Shown: piece by piece, positions 42,501 to 50,833 of the stretch
How positions within the stretch are numbered: the stretch's first letter is position 1
Layout: each line of letters opens with the position of its first letter
Assembly (NCBI GenBank): GCA_964451325.1
Contig: CAYVHO010000003.1
Location: 1 to 64,000 of the forward strand
Source of the DNA: JAADHI01 sp964451325
Lineage (GTDB): Bacteria; Nitrospirota; Nitrospiria; SBBL01; JAADHI01
Direction of reading: 5' to 3'
DNA: 64,000 bases
The notes under the pieces: generated by a model
Databases searched by the model: none
Told to the model about the DNA's origin: nothing
Seen by the model: the letters and a program-made list of their open reading frames with translations, nothing else
Program-made: the position numbers and the translations under genes

Positions 42501-43110
42501 TGTGATAACGATAGGTAAAAACCGATAAAGCTTCAGATAAACCACTGAGCGTATCCACGACCCGCCCCCCCCGTCTCAAGAAAACAGCGGGGTAGTCTTC
42601 CTTCGACTCAATCACAACTTCGAGTGTTTCTGTTTTTTTTGGTGAGAAGACAGCCGGGGTCGAGGGTTTTCCTTTCTGAGTCTGTCCTAATTTACGACTT
42701 GCAAGCCTTTGATTTCGAATCAAAACAGCCTTGAGTGCCTGAAGCCGATTCTCATCCTGATCGGGCTGATTAAACCACTTTGGCGTAATCAGGTTGAGCA
42801 GTGACAGTAAGACACAGATCACATGACGGCACTGCGCCCGAGACTGCCAACTGGGACAATCGCAAGCAGAGTGTAAGGTTTTCGCCTTTACGGAAAGTGT
42901 AACCGTGTACGATTTTGCTCCAGAAAGGGAGGCTTTTAAGCAACTTTGGTTTTCCTGCCAAAGAATGGATTGAAGTCGCTCAGCCCTGTAATCCCCAAAA
43001 CCCAGAAGGAAAATCGACTTCGAGGTTATTTGGTACAGACTGCCGGGCTGGAGTGCCTTTAAAAGGAACAGTACGTCCGGATCAAGAGGTGTATTGACGA
43101 CTTTCTCCAT
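39595..43110 (-). CDS. SNF2-family helicase with N-terminal SWIM zinc finger
   Basis: 1171 residues. A SWIM zinc motif, CDCPSWQSRAQCRH (CxC-n-CxH, about 83-96), is near the N-terminus. A long divergent region with bacterial SNF2-associated folds follows (about 150-660). The SNF2 motor begins near 705: motif I DDMGLGKTLQAI (about 730), motif II DEAQ (about 831), then SGTPLENHLGEYYSL. The helicase C-domain carries VFSQFTRALDLLEEAL, SLKAGGQGLNLTKASYVFHL and QASDRVHRIGQKQNV. It is an ATP-driven DNA translocase that may remodel RNA polymerase or nucleoprotein complexes. All motor motifs are intact. Confidence 0.93.
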   Translation of the reverse strand: MEKVVNTPLDPDVLFLLKALQPGSLYQITSKSIFLLGFGDYRAERLQSILWQENQSCLKASLSGAKSYTVTLSVKAKTLHSACDCPSWQSRAQCRHVICVLLSLLNLITPKWFNQPDQDENRLQALKAVLIRNQRLASRKLGQTQKGKPSTPAVFSPKKTETLEVVIESKEDYPAVFLRRGGRVVDTLSGLSEALSVFTYRYHTDQSLRDGFFEHLKKNAASYPLIFEGRSAQIRLRWDPKLIYQSKTELNVVGAEVEAQACIFLEGVPCEQTERFWDFVVDLKTGTLGRVRNRAGWGLFDHLDRLFRPSSLSPFERLDEIEDQRLSGREWIVPDTHFKVPLKTFQSIQLNITEKILSDTLAHLVLKVDGRLVSAQSAKHEHRLTIDSREGETTSLGTECRIGDSVGVTTGHTFSFFTDIHTQGLPNALRAIKRLTVLYQTFFLLFKIKEREEALKVIKKALSNGDFTEYAVKRSARDFLKRCFSSLQDEDFRLHFSAGNWFIAPNEKGIEVLLYKIPFECFGAKVFREMTRYHEIRLPTNQLDAQLSYLHVHCQSVGISLYYQGKPVQTVKWDFAFDARQGTGIDWFELRPEIRSDGVVVSDAVWQKLLQGRGIVEDKGTIQIVDANAQKIIDALALIYTQPKNASREKREIVQVPRMQLLDWVMLRKEGVDILLSEADERLIKHLTQLEKIEEISTPLNLLATLRPYQKEGLDWLAFLYQHRFGAILADDMGLGKTLQAIALLAALKEGCIPSLPGSEKGPHLIVVPPTLLFNWEQEISRFYPDLSLYPYFGKDRRTRFEDYDIVLTTYAIVRRDIVKLKEIPFHVIIFDEAQTVKNIYAETTGAVRQLKGIFNLVMSGTPLENHLGEYYSLIDLCLPGLLGEYDQFKSQLKLEDSPMLEVLIRRTRPFVLRRMKEAVLDDLPPKIETNIYLSLTGEQKTLYQQTVSLISSQINRAYRDKTSGQAKIIALTAIMKLRQLCVSPRLISLEFKSKSAHSPKITFLIEQLQALYAEGHSALVFSQFTRALDLLEEALSPTKLPYSRLDGSTPTLKRKSLVKSFQEKLAPSVFLLSLKAGGQGLNLTKASYVFHLDPWWNPAVENQASDRVHRIGQKQNVSITRILMRHTIEEKMMDLKKKKSALYDAVMGGEDQKGQAYRLSKTDFDFLLNT

Positions 43111-43133
43111 AAACCGCTTGAAGCCCGAGAGGA

Positions 43134-43994
43134 TTACTGTTTTTGAATGTATTTAAAGAATTCAGATTGTGGTGTGGTGACGAATGTTGTGCCTGCATTG
43201 AGGACTTTTTTATAGGCCTCCATTGAGCGGACGAATTCAAAAAATTGAGGATCTTGCCCATAGGCTTCGGCATAAATGCGGAATGCCTGGGCATCTCCCT
43301 GCCCCATGAGTTGCTGCTGTTGTTTATAGGCTTCTGACAAAAGAATCTCTTTTTCTTTTTCTGCCTCTGAACGGACCCGCTGTGCGGCTTCCTCACCTTC
43401 AGAGCGGTAGCGTTTTGCTTCGCGGCCCCGTTCCGCCTGCATCCGGTTAAAAACAGCTCTTTCGTTTTCTTCCGGCAAATCGGCCCGTTTAATTCGCACA
43501 TCCACTATTTCGATACCATATTCCAGCGCTACCTTATTGGTGATTCGCGTGACCGTTGCCATAATTTCTGAGCGGTTTTTTGAAATAATTTCGGAAAGAT
43601 CCTGCAGTCCCAAATCGACACGCAATTCCGAATAAATAATATCGTCCAAGCGGGATCGCGCGGCCTGCTCCGTGCGAAAAGCCTCATAAAACTTGAGTGG
43701 GTCGACAATGCGCCACTTTGCAAAGTTATCAATGACCAAGGTCTTTTTGTCCTTGGTCACCACATCCTGAGGATCAGAATCATAATCCAGGAGCCGTTTG
43801 TCAAATTGGATCACATCCTGAATAAAGGGGATTTTAAACTTTAGCCCTGGCTCCGTGATCGTTCGAACGGGTTTTCCCAATTGAACCACAATGGCAGTGT
43901 GAATAATGTCCACGACAAAAAAAGGAGAGCCACCCATTAGAAATAAAAGAAGTAGCCCCAGGATCATGATCCCAACCAGATTTTGTTTTTTCAT
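43134..43994 (-). CDS. hflC: HflC membrane protease regulator
   Basis: 286 residues. An N-terminal anchor helix (about 7-25) is followed by the SPFH/band-7 domain (VVDIIHTAIVVQLGKPVRTITEPGLKFKIP; DNFAKWRIVDPLKFYEAF; DDIIYSELRVDLGLQDLSEI) and a coiled coil with AERGREAKRYRSEGEEAAQR. With HflK it forms a periplasmic cage around FtsH and limits its proteolysis of membrane proteins. The start overlaps the hflK stop by 4 nt. Confidence 0.95.
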   Translation of the reverse strand: MKKQNLVGIMILGLLLLFLMGGSPFFVVDIIHTAIVVQLGKPVRTITEPGLKFKIPFIQDVIQFDKRLLDYDSDPQDVVTKDKKTLVIDNFAKWRIVDPLKFYEAFRTEQAARSRLDDIIYSELRVDLGLQDLSEIISKNRSEIMATVTRITNKVALEYGIEIVDVRIKRADLPEENERAVFNRMQAERGREAKRYRSEGEEAAQRVRSEAEKEKEILLSEAYKQQQQLMGQGDAQAFRIYAEAYGQDPQFFEFVRSMEAYKKVLNAGTTFVTTPQSEFFKYIQKQ

Positions 43995-45025
43995 TTCGCC
44001 CCCTGCTGAGACCTTTTGCCAAGCGCCCCTCGGTCAAGAGGGAGATAGGGCAAGACCTTTCCGGCGACCGCATCGTCGATGATCACCTTATCCACTTTGG
44101 CCATCACTTCTTCCATCGTTTCAATAAAGATACGCTTTCGAATAATCTCTTTTGATTGTTTGTATTCTTTCAGGGTTTTCAAAAATCGGTCGGCCTCCCC
44201 CTCCGCCCGTCGCACCCGCGACTCGGCATAGGCTTGCGCCTCATTCACCATTTGCGCGGCTTCCCCCTTTGCTTTGGGAATGATGTCGTTTCGGTAACCG
44301 TGTGATTCGTTAATCAGTTTTTCTTTGTCCTCTTTGGCGCTGGCCACATCTTTGAAAGCTGCGGCAACGTCATCCGGTGGATTCACATCCTGAAGCTGGA
44401 CGGCCGTAATTTGCACCCCTGCCTCGTATTCATCCAAAATATTCTGAAGCGCCGTTTGGGTTTCAAGCTGAATTTGTGCCTTTCCAACCGTGAGTGCTTC
44501 ATCAATCTCCGTTTGACCCACAATCTGTCGAATCGAGGCCTCCGCACTCTTTTTGATCGTTGCGCCAATATCAGCCACATTAAAAAGGAATTGCTGCGCA
44601 TCTTTAATGCGAAACTGGACGATCATCTCTATTGCGACAATATTTTCATCGCCTGTCACCATCAAAGCCTCAACGGGAATACGCTGAGAACTTGATCCTC
44701 GGGAGCGAAAACCAATTTCAATCCGATGTAGCTTGGTAATTTTGGGTAAGAGCACCTCTTCAATCATTGGAATTTTCAGGTGTGGCCCGGGTGCAGTCAT
44801 TCGCACCATTTTGCCAAAACGCAGGACAACACCTTGCTCATCCGGTGCGACGATGTAAAACCCCTTCCAGAGAAAAAATCCCACAACAAGGAGTAGCAGG
44901 ATAATTTTCCAGCCCTTGAATAGGGGGCCAGGAGAACCCCGTTTTAAAAATTTCTGAAATTCTTTCAGGATCTTGACAAAGGGATCTTCAAAATCACCAC
45001 CGGGGCTTCTGGGCTCCCAAGACAT
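43991..45025 (-). CDS. hflK: HflK membrane protease regulator
   Basis: 344 residues. A cytoplasmic Pro/Gly-rich start (MSWEPRSPGGDFEDPFVKIL), a membrane helix (about 41-60) and an SPFH domain with GFYIVAPDEQGVVLRFGKMVRMTAPGPHLKIP, RIEIGFRSRG and LMVTGDENIVAIEMIVQFRI are present. A coiled coil follows (about 230-300, KAKGEAAQMVNEAQAYAESR). The hflK-hflC order and overlap are classical. AAGGA lies 6 nt before the ATG. Confidence 0.95.
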   Translation of the reverse strand: MSWEPRSPGGDFEDPFVKILKEFQKFLKRGSPGPLFKGWKIILLLLVVGFFLWKGFYIVAPDEQGVVLRFGKMVRMTAPGPHLKIPMIEEVLLPKITKLHRIEIGFRSRGSSSQRIPVEALMVTGDENIVAIEMIVQFRIKDAQQFLFNVADIGATIKKSAEASIRQIVGQTEIDEALTVGKAQIQLETQTALQNILDEYEAGVQITAVQLQDVNPPDDVAAAFKDVASAKEDKEKLINESHGYRNDIIPKAKGEAAQMVNEAQAYAESRVRRAEGEADRFLKTLKEYKQSKEIIRKRIFIETMEEVMAKVDKVIIDDAVAGKVLPYLPLDRGALGKRSQQGAK

Positions 45026-45235
45026 ACAATATCCTTAGATTTGAGGAGGATAAAAAGATCTCGAGCGGGTACCTTAGCATCTCGTATGACGGAGGTCAAT
45101 ACTCCGGCTTTGCATTCTATCGTTTTGCAAAAAAGGAAAGAATGGGGTACACAAAATATCAGCTTAGATTTCAGATCCAGACCTAACAAGACAATCCCAT
45201 GAGAGTCTCAAAACATCCCTCAGGAATCAGCTCCC

Positions 45236-45265
45236 TTGACGATTTTCAAAGACCTGTGATACCTT
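45236..45265 (+). promoter_or_regulatory. Possible promoter in the hflK/PATAN divergent gap
   Basis: TTGACG (45236-45241), an 18-bp spacer and TACCTT (45260-45265) with an extended TG two bases before it. The match is moderate. The rest of 45026-45411 holds no gene; it is the shared leader of two divergent genes. The 5' leader of the plus-strand gene would be about 140 nt. Confidence 0.35.
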
Positions 45266-45411
45266 TGATTTATCATGCTTTTTGCGAAAGGATGTGCACC
45301 TTTATCAGAACGACGTGTGTGTCTTTTGTCTTAACGCTCTAGGAATTTCTGGGCCCTAAGATGCTTTATTGAAGTGCATCACAAGCAGAATGGACGCTCG
45401 ACCCGACTACT

Positions 45412-46629
45412 ATGGCACTTGAAGGCACACTAAAAGATTTTTCTCCGTTTGACATCATGGAGCTCATTGATTTTAAACAGAAAACCGGTCTGCTTTTTGT
45501 GACCTCCCCAGAAGGGGAAACGATTACACTGGGCTTCGAAAAAAAAGGCCTGGTTCTGGCCCAATCCTCTACCAACAAAAATGATCTGCAACTGGGGAAC
45601 ATCCTGGTTCGGGCAGGAAAAATTACTGAGGCCAACCGAGACAAAGCCTTGGAAATGCAAAAAGGAACACTCGATCGTTTAGGCTTTATCTTCGCCCGGG
45701 AGAAATATTGCACAGAAAAAGACATTTGCGAAAGCCTCCGTATTCAGATAAAGCGTGTTTTTTTTACCTTACTGCGATGGGACGAGGGTATTTACATCTT
45801 TGAACCCCGTGAATCCATCGACTATTTTCACGAGTTTATCAAACCCGTCTTTGTTCAACCCTTGAGTGTCAAGGGACTCATGATGGAAGGCGCGGTCATG
45901 GTTGACGAATGGCCGATGATAGAAAAGGTCGTCAAATCACTCGACATGATTTTTCGACGCATAAAAATCGAAGGAAAAATCAAAACCATCACAGAAGAAG
46001 AGGCCTTTGATTTTGAAGGGAGTAAGAGACAAGACAAGGCCGACAACGAGAACGTTACTCGTATCACGCCCGATGAAAAAATCCTCTACGACCTGGTTGA
46101 CGGCCGTCAGTCGCTTGCAAATATTCTGGAACAAACTCTGTTTTCAGAGTTTACCTGCTGTAAGACCATTTTTGATCTCGTAAAAAAAGATCTCCTTGAA
46201 GAAAACAAGGAGGCGCTCCCTGAAGTCAGTCCTCCCTCAAAAGAAGATACAGCATCAAGAAACGTGCTCTCTGATGAGATCGTCCAGGAAAATTGGGAAG
46301 CCGCGCGGGTATTGGTGCAACGTGCCCTGCCAGAGGCCCTCATCTTAGAAATCACCCTTTCAGAGAAAAAAGCGACACTCCTACAAGGAGAAACAGATTT
46401 AGAGCAATGGCCAGAGCTCATTATGGCTATTTACCAAGAAGCAAAACCCCTCGGAAACCGCAGCAATGTCGGCGTTTTTGAATATGTTGCGGATGAAGTC
46501 GGAATCGCACTTTTTTGGGATCATCGTACCGATTATATGCTTGTTGTGATATCGGCGCTTGATGGCAGCATCGGCGCTTCTCGCTTTCGCGCCCACGTCG
46601 CCACCGTCACGCGTTGCGTCTTAGTTTAG
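45412..46629 (+). CDS. PATAN (DUF4388) domain protein with Roadblock-like C-terminus
   Basis: 405 residues. Residues 1-110 are a PATAN/DUF4388 domain (MALEGTLKDFSPFDIMELID, FKQKTGLLFVTSPEG, GLVLAQSSTNKNDLQLGNIL), a scaffold seen with two-component and small-GTPase polarity systems. A second PATAN-like helical part includes the LLRWDEGIYIFEPRESIDY strand. A charged linker leads to a C-terminal alpha/beta domain (about 300-405, EALILEITLSEKKATLLQ ... DYMLVVISALDGSIGASRFR) with Roadblock/LC7 character. It is cotranscribed with the Roadblock-like gene 13 nt downstream. A cytoplasmic signalling adaptor is likely. Confidence 0.75.
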   Translation: MALEGTLKDFSPFDIMELIDFKQKTGLLFVTSPEGETITLGFEKKGLVLAQSSTNKNDLQLGNILVRAGKITEANRDKALEMQKGTLDRLGFIFAREKYCTEKDICESLRIQIKRVFFTLLRWDEGIYIFEPRESIDYFHEFIKPVFVQPLSVKGLMMEGAVMVDEWPMIEKVVKSLDMIFRRIKIEGKIKTITEEEAFDFEGSKRQDKADNENVTRITPDEKILYDLVDGRQSLANILEQTLFSEFTCCKTIFDLVKKDLLEENKEALPEVSPPSKEDTASRNVLSDEIVQENWEAARVLVQRALPEALILEITLSEKKATLLQGETDLEQWPELIMAIYQEAKPLGNRSNVGVFEYVADEVGIALFWDHRTDYMLVVISALDGSIGASRFRAHVATVTRCVLV

Positions 46630-46642
46630 AAAAGGAACACCC

Positions 46643-47050
46643 ATGAGCCAGATGAATGACGCATGCAAAAAGGTGCTGGACGGTGTCGGAGATGCCCTCG
46701 TCTGCGGCGTCTTTGATCTCGAGCGCAAACAGGCGATTGAGATCGTCCGTGTACCCGAATTTTCAGATGTACAACAAGAAATGGTCACCCGCGCGGTCAT
46801 GAATCTCTTTCGAGGCATTAACGCAAAGTTACTGGCAAATCGCGCCCACGAGCAAGTCGGAAAACCGGTCATGAAGGGAAAAGGATTTAGGGAAATCCAA
46901 ATGGCTTTTGAAGAAAATTTTTATTTTTCAAAAACCATCAACAATGGAAACGCAGCCCTCATTCTGGTGACCAAAGAAAACACGAATATCGGCATGGCCT
47001 GGGTCCAGCTTAAATCAGTGATTCCCATCGTTGAACCCCTCATTCCCTGA
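46643..47050 (+). CDS. Roadblock/LC7-like small protein
   Basis: 135 residues. LDGVGDALVCGVFDLERKQA, then the central helix VTRAVMNLFRGINAKLL and NNGNAALILVTKENTNIGMA, ending in a helix, match the alpha/beta layout of Roadblock/LC7 (MglB-like) proteins, which act as GAPs or platforms for small Ras-like GTPases. No GTPase gene is in the window. AAAGGAAC sits 10 nt before the ATG. The gene follows the PATAN gene and ends before a strong terminator. Assignment rests on fold pattern, so confidence is moderate. Confidence 0.5.
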   Translation: MSQMNDACKKVLDGVGDALVCGVFDLERKQAIEIVRVPEFSDVQQEMVTRAVMNLFRGINAKLLANRAHEQVGKPVMKGKGFREIQMAFEENFYFSKTINNGNAALILVTKENTNIGMAWVQLKSVIPIVEPLIP

Positions 47051-47089
47051 AAATTGCTAAGCATAAAAGGCAATCATCTCAAACAAAAC

Positions 47090-47117
47090 GGGGCCGCATA
47101 AAAACACATGCGGCCCC
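47090..47117. terminator. Strong terminator between converging genes
   Basis: GGGGCCGCAT (47090-47099) and ATGCGGCCCC (47108-47117) pair perfectly around an 8-nt A-rich loop. On the minus strand a T-rich run (GTTTTGTTT) follows, so it ends nrdJ; from the other side it would stop the PATAN/Roadblock transcript, though without a clear T-run. Confidence 0.8.
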
Positions 47118-47138
47118 ACAATTACCCCCCTGCGAACC

Positions 47139-49508
47139 CTAATAACAGCGGGAATAACCACAGTAGTGGCATTTTTCGCAACCCTCTCCGAAGATCAACT
47201 CACAACCACACTCTGGACAGGGAAAGACCATCTTTTGGGTTTCCACGAGAGGGGCTTCTGCCACGGCAAGGGCAGAGCCGCCCTGCTCAGGATGACGCTC
47301 CTCAGAAACCTTCATGTCCAAGGATTGATTAAAAATCTTGGCAATGGCATCCGAACAGGAAAGCACTTTTTCCGGTCCAACCCCAAAGGGTTTGTTACAG
47401 CGAATGCCAATCAGCTGCTTTACGATATCACGTGGCGTCACACCCGCACGCATGCACAAGGAAATCAGACGACCAATGGCCTCGTTAAAAGAACCCTCGC
47501 AGCCACCCGCTTTGCCCATCGTGGCAAAGGCTTCAAAGGGTTTTTTGCTTTCTTGATCTTGATTGACGGTTAAATAGAGATCACCACAAGAGGTCTGTCG
47601 CTTTGTGGTCGTCCCTAACATCACTTCTGGACGTGGTCTTGGGGTTACGATGGGAAAATACTCTTTCTCACCCGAAGCCGCGGTTTCTTTTGTCGTTTTG
47701 GCTGCTTCCCCTTTTTTGGATTTTCCCACATTCATGACTTGATCCGGGCGACAGCCGTCTCGGTACACTGTAATGCCCTTACAGCCCAAACGATAGGCCA
47801 GTAGATAGGCTTCCTTGATTTCATCCTCGGTCGCATTTGTGGGCAAGTTAATGGTCTTGCTTACCGCAGAATCCGAAAAGGCCTGAAAAGCCGCTTGCAT
47901 CCGCACATGCCATTCGGAAGAAATCCCATGAGAGGTCACAAAAACGTCCTGCCAATGTTCCGGCACTTGTTTGAGACCACGAACCGAACCCTTATTGGCA
48001 ATAATTTGATCCAGCAAATCATCCACATAAAAACCCTCACGCTTCGCCACGTCGGTAAAATAATCCAGCGCATAGGGCAGGTGCTCCCCATCCATGACAT
48101 TTTTATACCAAACCAGTGAAAATTCCGGTTCACAACCGCCAGAGGTATCTGCAATCATCGAGATGGTTCCCGTGGGGGCAACGGTCGTGAGGTAAGAATT
48201 TCTGAGCCGTCGGCCCTGCTCTTGATGACGTGAGCCTTCCCAATAATCATAAACCCCGCGCTGCTCCGCAAGACGCGCAGATTCGTCAGAAGCCATTTTG
48301 TGAATGAAACCCATGACCGTGCGTGCCATCTCAACACCGCTTTCGGAATTGTAGGGAATCTCAAGTTTGAAAAGCAGCCTGGCAAAACCCATCACGCCCA
48401 AACCAATTTTTCGGTTGGCACGTGTGATTTTTTCAATTTCGGGAATCGGGTAACGATTCATGTCCAAGACGTTGTCTAAAAAATGGACGGAGGTACGCAC
48501 GGTTTCTTCAAGCGCAGCCCAATCAATCTGATAGCCATCGTCCACTTTTTTAAGATGTCGCTCGAGTGTAATACTGCCCAGGGTACAGCTTTCATAGGGC
48601 AACAAAGGTTGTTCACCACAAGGATTCGTCGCTTCCATCTCGGCAATATGTGGGGTAGGATTCGTTCGGTTTGTGACATCAATAAAAAACAGACCCGGCT
48701 CTCCCGTTTTCCAAGCCTGCTCTGCGATTTTATCCATCATTTCTTTTGCAGAAACAGATTTCACTGCCTTACCCGTTCGAGGAGAAATCAAGTCATAGTT
48801 TTCGCCCTTTTGATAGGCTTCCATAAAACGATCCGTAATCGCCACAGAGATATTAAAATTTGTAATTTCGGAGGTGTCTGATTTACAGGAGATAAAATCT
48901 AAAATATCGGGATGATCCACACGCAGTATCCCCATATTGGCCCCTCTGCGTGTCCCGCCTTGTTTGACGGCCTCTGTCGCATGATTAAAAACTTTCATAA
49001 ATGAGATCGGCCCGGAAGCAACACCGCCCGTGGATTTCACACGATCATCTTTGGGGCGTAATCGGGAGAACGAAAACCCCGTGCCTCCCCCTGATTTATG
49101 AATGATGGCCGCCTGTTTTACGGTTTCAAAAATCGATTCCATCGAATCCTCAACCGGTAAGACAAAACAGGCCGAGAGCTGTTGTAAATCGCGACCGGCA
49201 TTCATCAATGTCGGAGAGTTGGGGAGAAAACGAAAGCTTGTCATGAGATCATAAAACTGGGTTTCAGTCTCAAGCAGATCACAAGTGTCATCATACATCC
49301 GTTCGGCTTGCGCAATATTATGGGCAACACGCCGAAAAAGATCCTGGGGGCTTTCAACGACTTTTCCTTGCAAATCTTTGAGCAAGTAGCGTTTTTCCAA
49401 TACCCGCAAGGCATTCTGCGAAAGGGCAACTTCCCCTTGCAGGTTTTCTTCTGTTTTGGTGGATGTCGTTTCTAACTTGACCCTACCGTTTTCTTCGATC
49501 CCCTTCAT
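47139..49508 (-). CDS. nrdJ: Adenosylcobalamin-dependent ribonucleotide reductase
   Basis: 789 residues. The class II catalytic barrel shows FRFLPNSPTLMNAGRDLQQLSACFVLPVEDS, NFNISVAITDRFMEA, ATNPCGEQPLLPYESCTLGSI (with the active-site N-x-C-x-E: NPCGE), RNSYLTTVAPTGTISMIADTSGGCEP and GCKGITVYRDGC. A TSCPD domain (about 620-740) follows, then a C-terminal zinc-ribbon-like CPECGCELIFGEGCEKCHYC that shuttles redox equivalents. It reduces ribonucleotides without oxygen, using coenzyme B12. An ATP-cone is not evident at the N-terminus. It is a single-gene transcript with its own promoter at 49610 and terminator. Confidence 0.96.
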   Translation of the reverse strand: MKGIEENGRVKLETTSTKTEENLQGEVALSQNALRVLEKRYLLKDLQGKVVESPQDLFRRVAHNIAQAERMYDDTCDLLETETQFYDLMTSFRFLPNSPTLMNAGRDLQQLSACFVLPVEDSMESIFETVKQAAIIHKSGGGTGFSFSRLRPKDDRVKSTGGVASGPISFMKVFNHATEAVKQGGTRRGANMGILRVDHPDILDFISCKSDTSEITNFNISVAITDRFMEAYQKGENYDLISPRTGKAVKSVSAKEMMDKIAEQAWKTGEPGLFFIDVTNRTNPTPHIAEMEATNPCGEQPLLPYESCTLGSITLERHLKKVDDGYQIDWAALEETVRTSVHFLDNVLDMNRYPIPEIEKITRANRKIGLGVMGFARLLFKLEIPYNSESGVEMARTVMGFIHKMASDESARLAEQRGVYDYWEGSRHQEQGRRLRNSYLTTVAPTGTISMIADTSGGCEPEFSLVWYKNVMDGEHLPYALDYFTDVAKREGFYVDDLLDQIIANKGSVRGLKQVPEHWQDVFVTSHGISSEWHVRMQAAFQAFSDSAVSKTINLPTNATEDEIKEAYLLAYRLGCKGITVYRDGCRPDQVMNVGKSKKGEAAKTTKETAASGEKEYFPIVTPRPRPEVMLGTTTKRQTSCGDLYLTVNQDQESKKPFEAFATMGKAGGCEGSFNEAIGRLISLCMRAGVTPRDIVKQLIGIRCNKPFGVGPEKVLSCSDAIAKIFNQSLDMKVSEERHPEQGGSALAVAEAPLVETQKMVFPCPECGCELIFGEGCEKCHYCGYSRCY

Positions 49509-49609
49509 GGATCCTCCCTATTTGATATAAAAAAGTGTTTGAGATGCCCCTCATTTCCCCAGAGGCGCTTTGATTGAAACAAGATGTGAAACACACCAGA
49601 TATGCTTAA

Positions 49610-49638
49610 TCTATAAAAGAATCTTGTGGTTTTGTCAA
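49610..49638 (-). promoter_or_regulatory. nrdJ promoter
   Basis: On the minus strand TTGACA (49638-49633), a 17-bp spacer and TATAGA (49615-49610) form a good sigma-70 promoter about 100 nt before the nrdJ start. The leader carries a GGAGG-like ribosome site. Confidence 0.7.
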
Positions 49639-49647
49639 GGGCGAAAG

Positions 49648-49692
49648 TACAAGATATAGACAAATATAGAATACGAACAACATCATATTGTG
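49648..49692. promoter_or_regulatory. Candidate NrdR boxes upstream of nrdJ
   Basis: Two words resemble the NrdR box (ACAC-ATATA-TGTGT type): GTACAAGATATAGACA (49648-49663) and ACAACATCATATTGTG (49677-49692), centres 29 bp apart. A partial third word, ACAAATATAG, lies at 49660-49669. The paired arrangement upstream of a ribonucleotide reductase promoter is the usual one for NrdR repressor. Confidence 0.45.
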
Positions 49693-49710
49693 GAATTCAT
49701 GGATATAAGC

Positions 49711-49786
49711 TGTGGAAAAGGTGTGTACGAAAAAAGGACATTTTGCCCTAAGTCATCAGATTATTTAGCTTTTGCATTGTGGAAAA
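49711..49786. promoter_or_regulatory. Two candidate DnaA boxes upstream of nrdJ
   Basis: TGTGGAAAA occurs at 49711-49719 and again at 49778-49786, the reverse of the relaxed DnaA box TTWTNCACA. The pair lies 75-150 bp upstream of the nrdJ promoter. DnaA control of ribonucleotide reductase genes is known in E. coli. The rest of 49509-49879 holds no gene. Confidence 0.35.
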
Positions 49787-49879
49787 ACATAAAAAGTGCT
49801 CTGGCAAAATAAATACAAAAATATGAGGGTTTTGTAGAAAAATAAGTCGAAAATATCCCCTTCAATCAAAAACGAACCC

Positions 49880-50833
49880 CTACTGCATGCGAAAATAGTA
49901 GAGCGTTGTCTGCTGACCCACACGCCGAACCACGGCCGAAACAGTCTTGAAAGTATCGTTGACCTGACCCGTGGCTCTGAGGGTAAAAAACTGGCTGTCT
50001 TTTCTCTGCCAATCACCAATGCGGTTAATGACATCGGTAGACAGGAGGTCCCTAAATTCTGAACGCCAGGTGGTCGGCTCATCGAAGGGACGTTTTTCTA
50101 TAATGCGACGTGCGACAGATTCATCCAGATCAAGATCGAAACTCTGCAAGACCAACGTATCTGCCGTATTGATATTGATGGCCCCCTCACCATAAACGGT
50201 CAAATAGGGAGAGATTTCAGCATAGATTGCGTTCGTAATCCCACGCACCATGTACAATTCCTCTAGGGTCTGCATTGCACCATTTCTCGCAGCATAACCC
50301 GGATTTCCCGCTTGATAACTCGGACTTTCTGCACCATAGGGCATTGGAACATCATCCGGGTCAATCCAATCGACAATGGCATCTGTTAAATCAGGATTAA
50401 CCTCGAGTAGCTCAAATAAACGCATGAGTTGGGCCTGCCTTTTTTCGATCACCTTGCCTGTACTCTGATTGACCAACTTATTGATATTGATTTTGCGTTC
50501 TTCGTCTACGATGAATCCACTCAAAAGCCCATCCCCCAGGGGATATTCTGGAATGGGCGCCGCCCAAAATTCATCCACGCCATCGTAAGCCGCACTATTT
50601 TTGGCATCATCTTTCAAGAGGGCTTCACCCGCAGAGATCCCGGAGCGGGCAAGATATTCGGCCTTTAAGTCATCCCTGAAATTACCTGCGGCACGCAGAT
50701 CCGCCCGAATCTGATAATCAGCCTCAAAAATAATAATCACCAAGAGGACAACAATCAAAAGACTTAAGAGCAGTGCAAAACCGTTTTGATTTCGCAAAGC
50801 TGTGCCGGGGTTTTTAGGAAGCAACCTTTTCAT
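49880..50833 (-). CDS. gspK: T2SS minor pseudopilin GspK
   Basis: 317 residues from ATG 50833 (an earlier start at 50857 would only extend the leader). The prepilin-like N-terminus NQNGFALLLSLLIVVLLVII lacks the usual Glu+5, as GspK normally does. The large globular domain contains ARSGISAGEALL, IVDEERKININKLVN, LTDAIVDWIDPDD and a helix-hairpin-helix-like INTADTLVLQSF. GspK caps the pseudopilus tip with GspI and GspJ. It is the last gene of the operon, overlapping gspM by 20 nt, whereas usually it lies between gspJ and gspL. Confidence 0.93.
   Translation of the reverse strand: MKRLLPKNPGTALRNQNGFALLLSLLIVVLLVIIIFEADYQIRADLRAAGNFRDDLKAEYLARSGISAGEALLKDDAKNSAAYDGVDEFWAAPIPEYPLGDGLLSGFIVDEERKININKLVNQSTGKVIEKRQAQLMRLFELLEVNPDLTDAIVDWIDPDDVPMPYGAESPSYQAGNPGYAARNGAMQTLEELYMVRGITNAIYAEISPYLTVYGEGAININTADTLVLQSFDLDLDESVARRIIEKRPFDEPTTWRSEFRDLLSTDVINRIGDWQRKDSQFFTLRATGQVNDTFKTVSAVVRRVGQQTTLYYFRMQ

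Noticed and set aside
49509..49879. Cobalamin riboswitch in front of nrdJ
   Set aside because: Looked for because the enzyme uses B12, but no B12-box-like sequence or suitable fold was seen; the region holds promoter and operator-like words instead.
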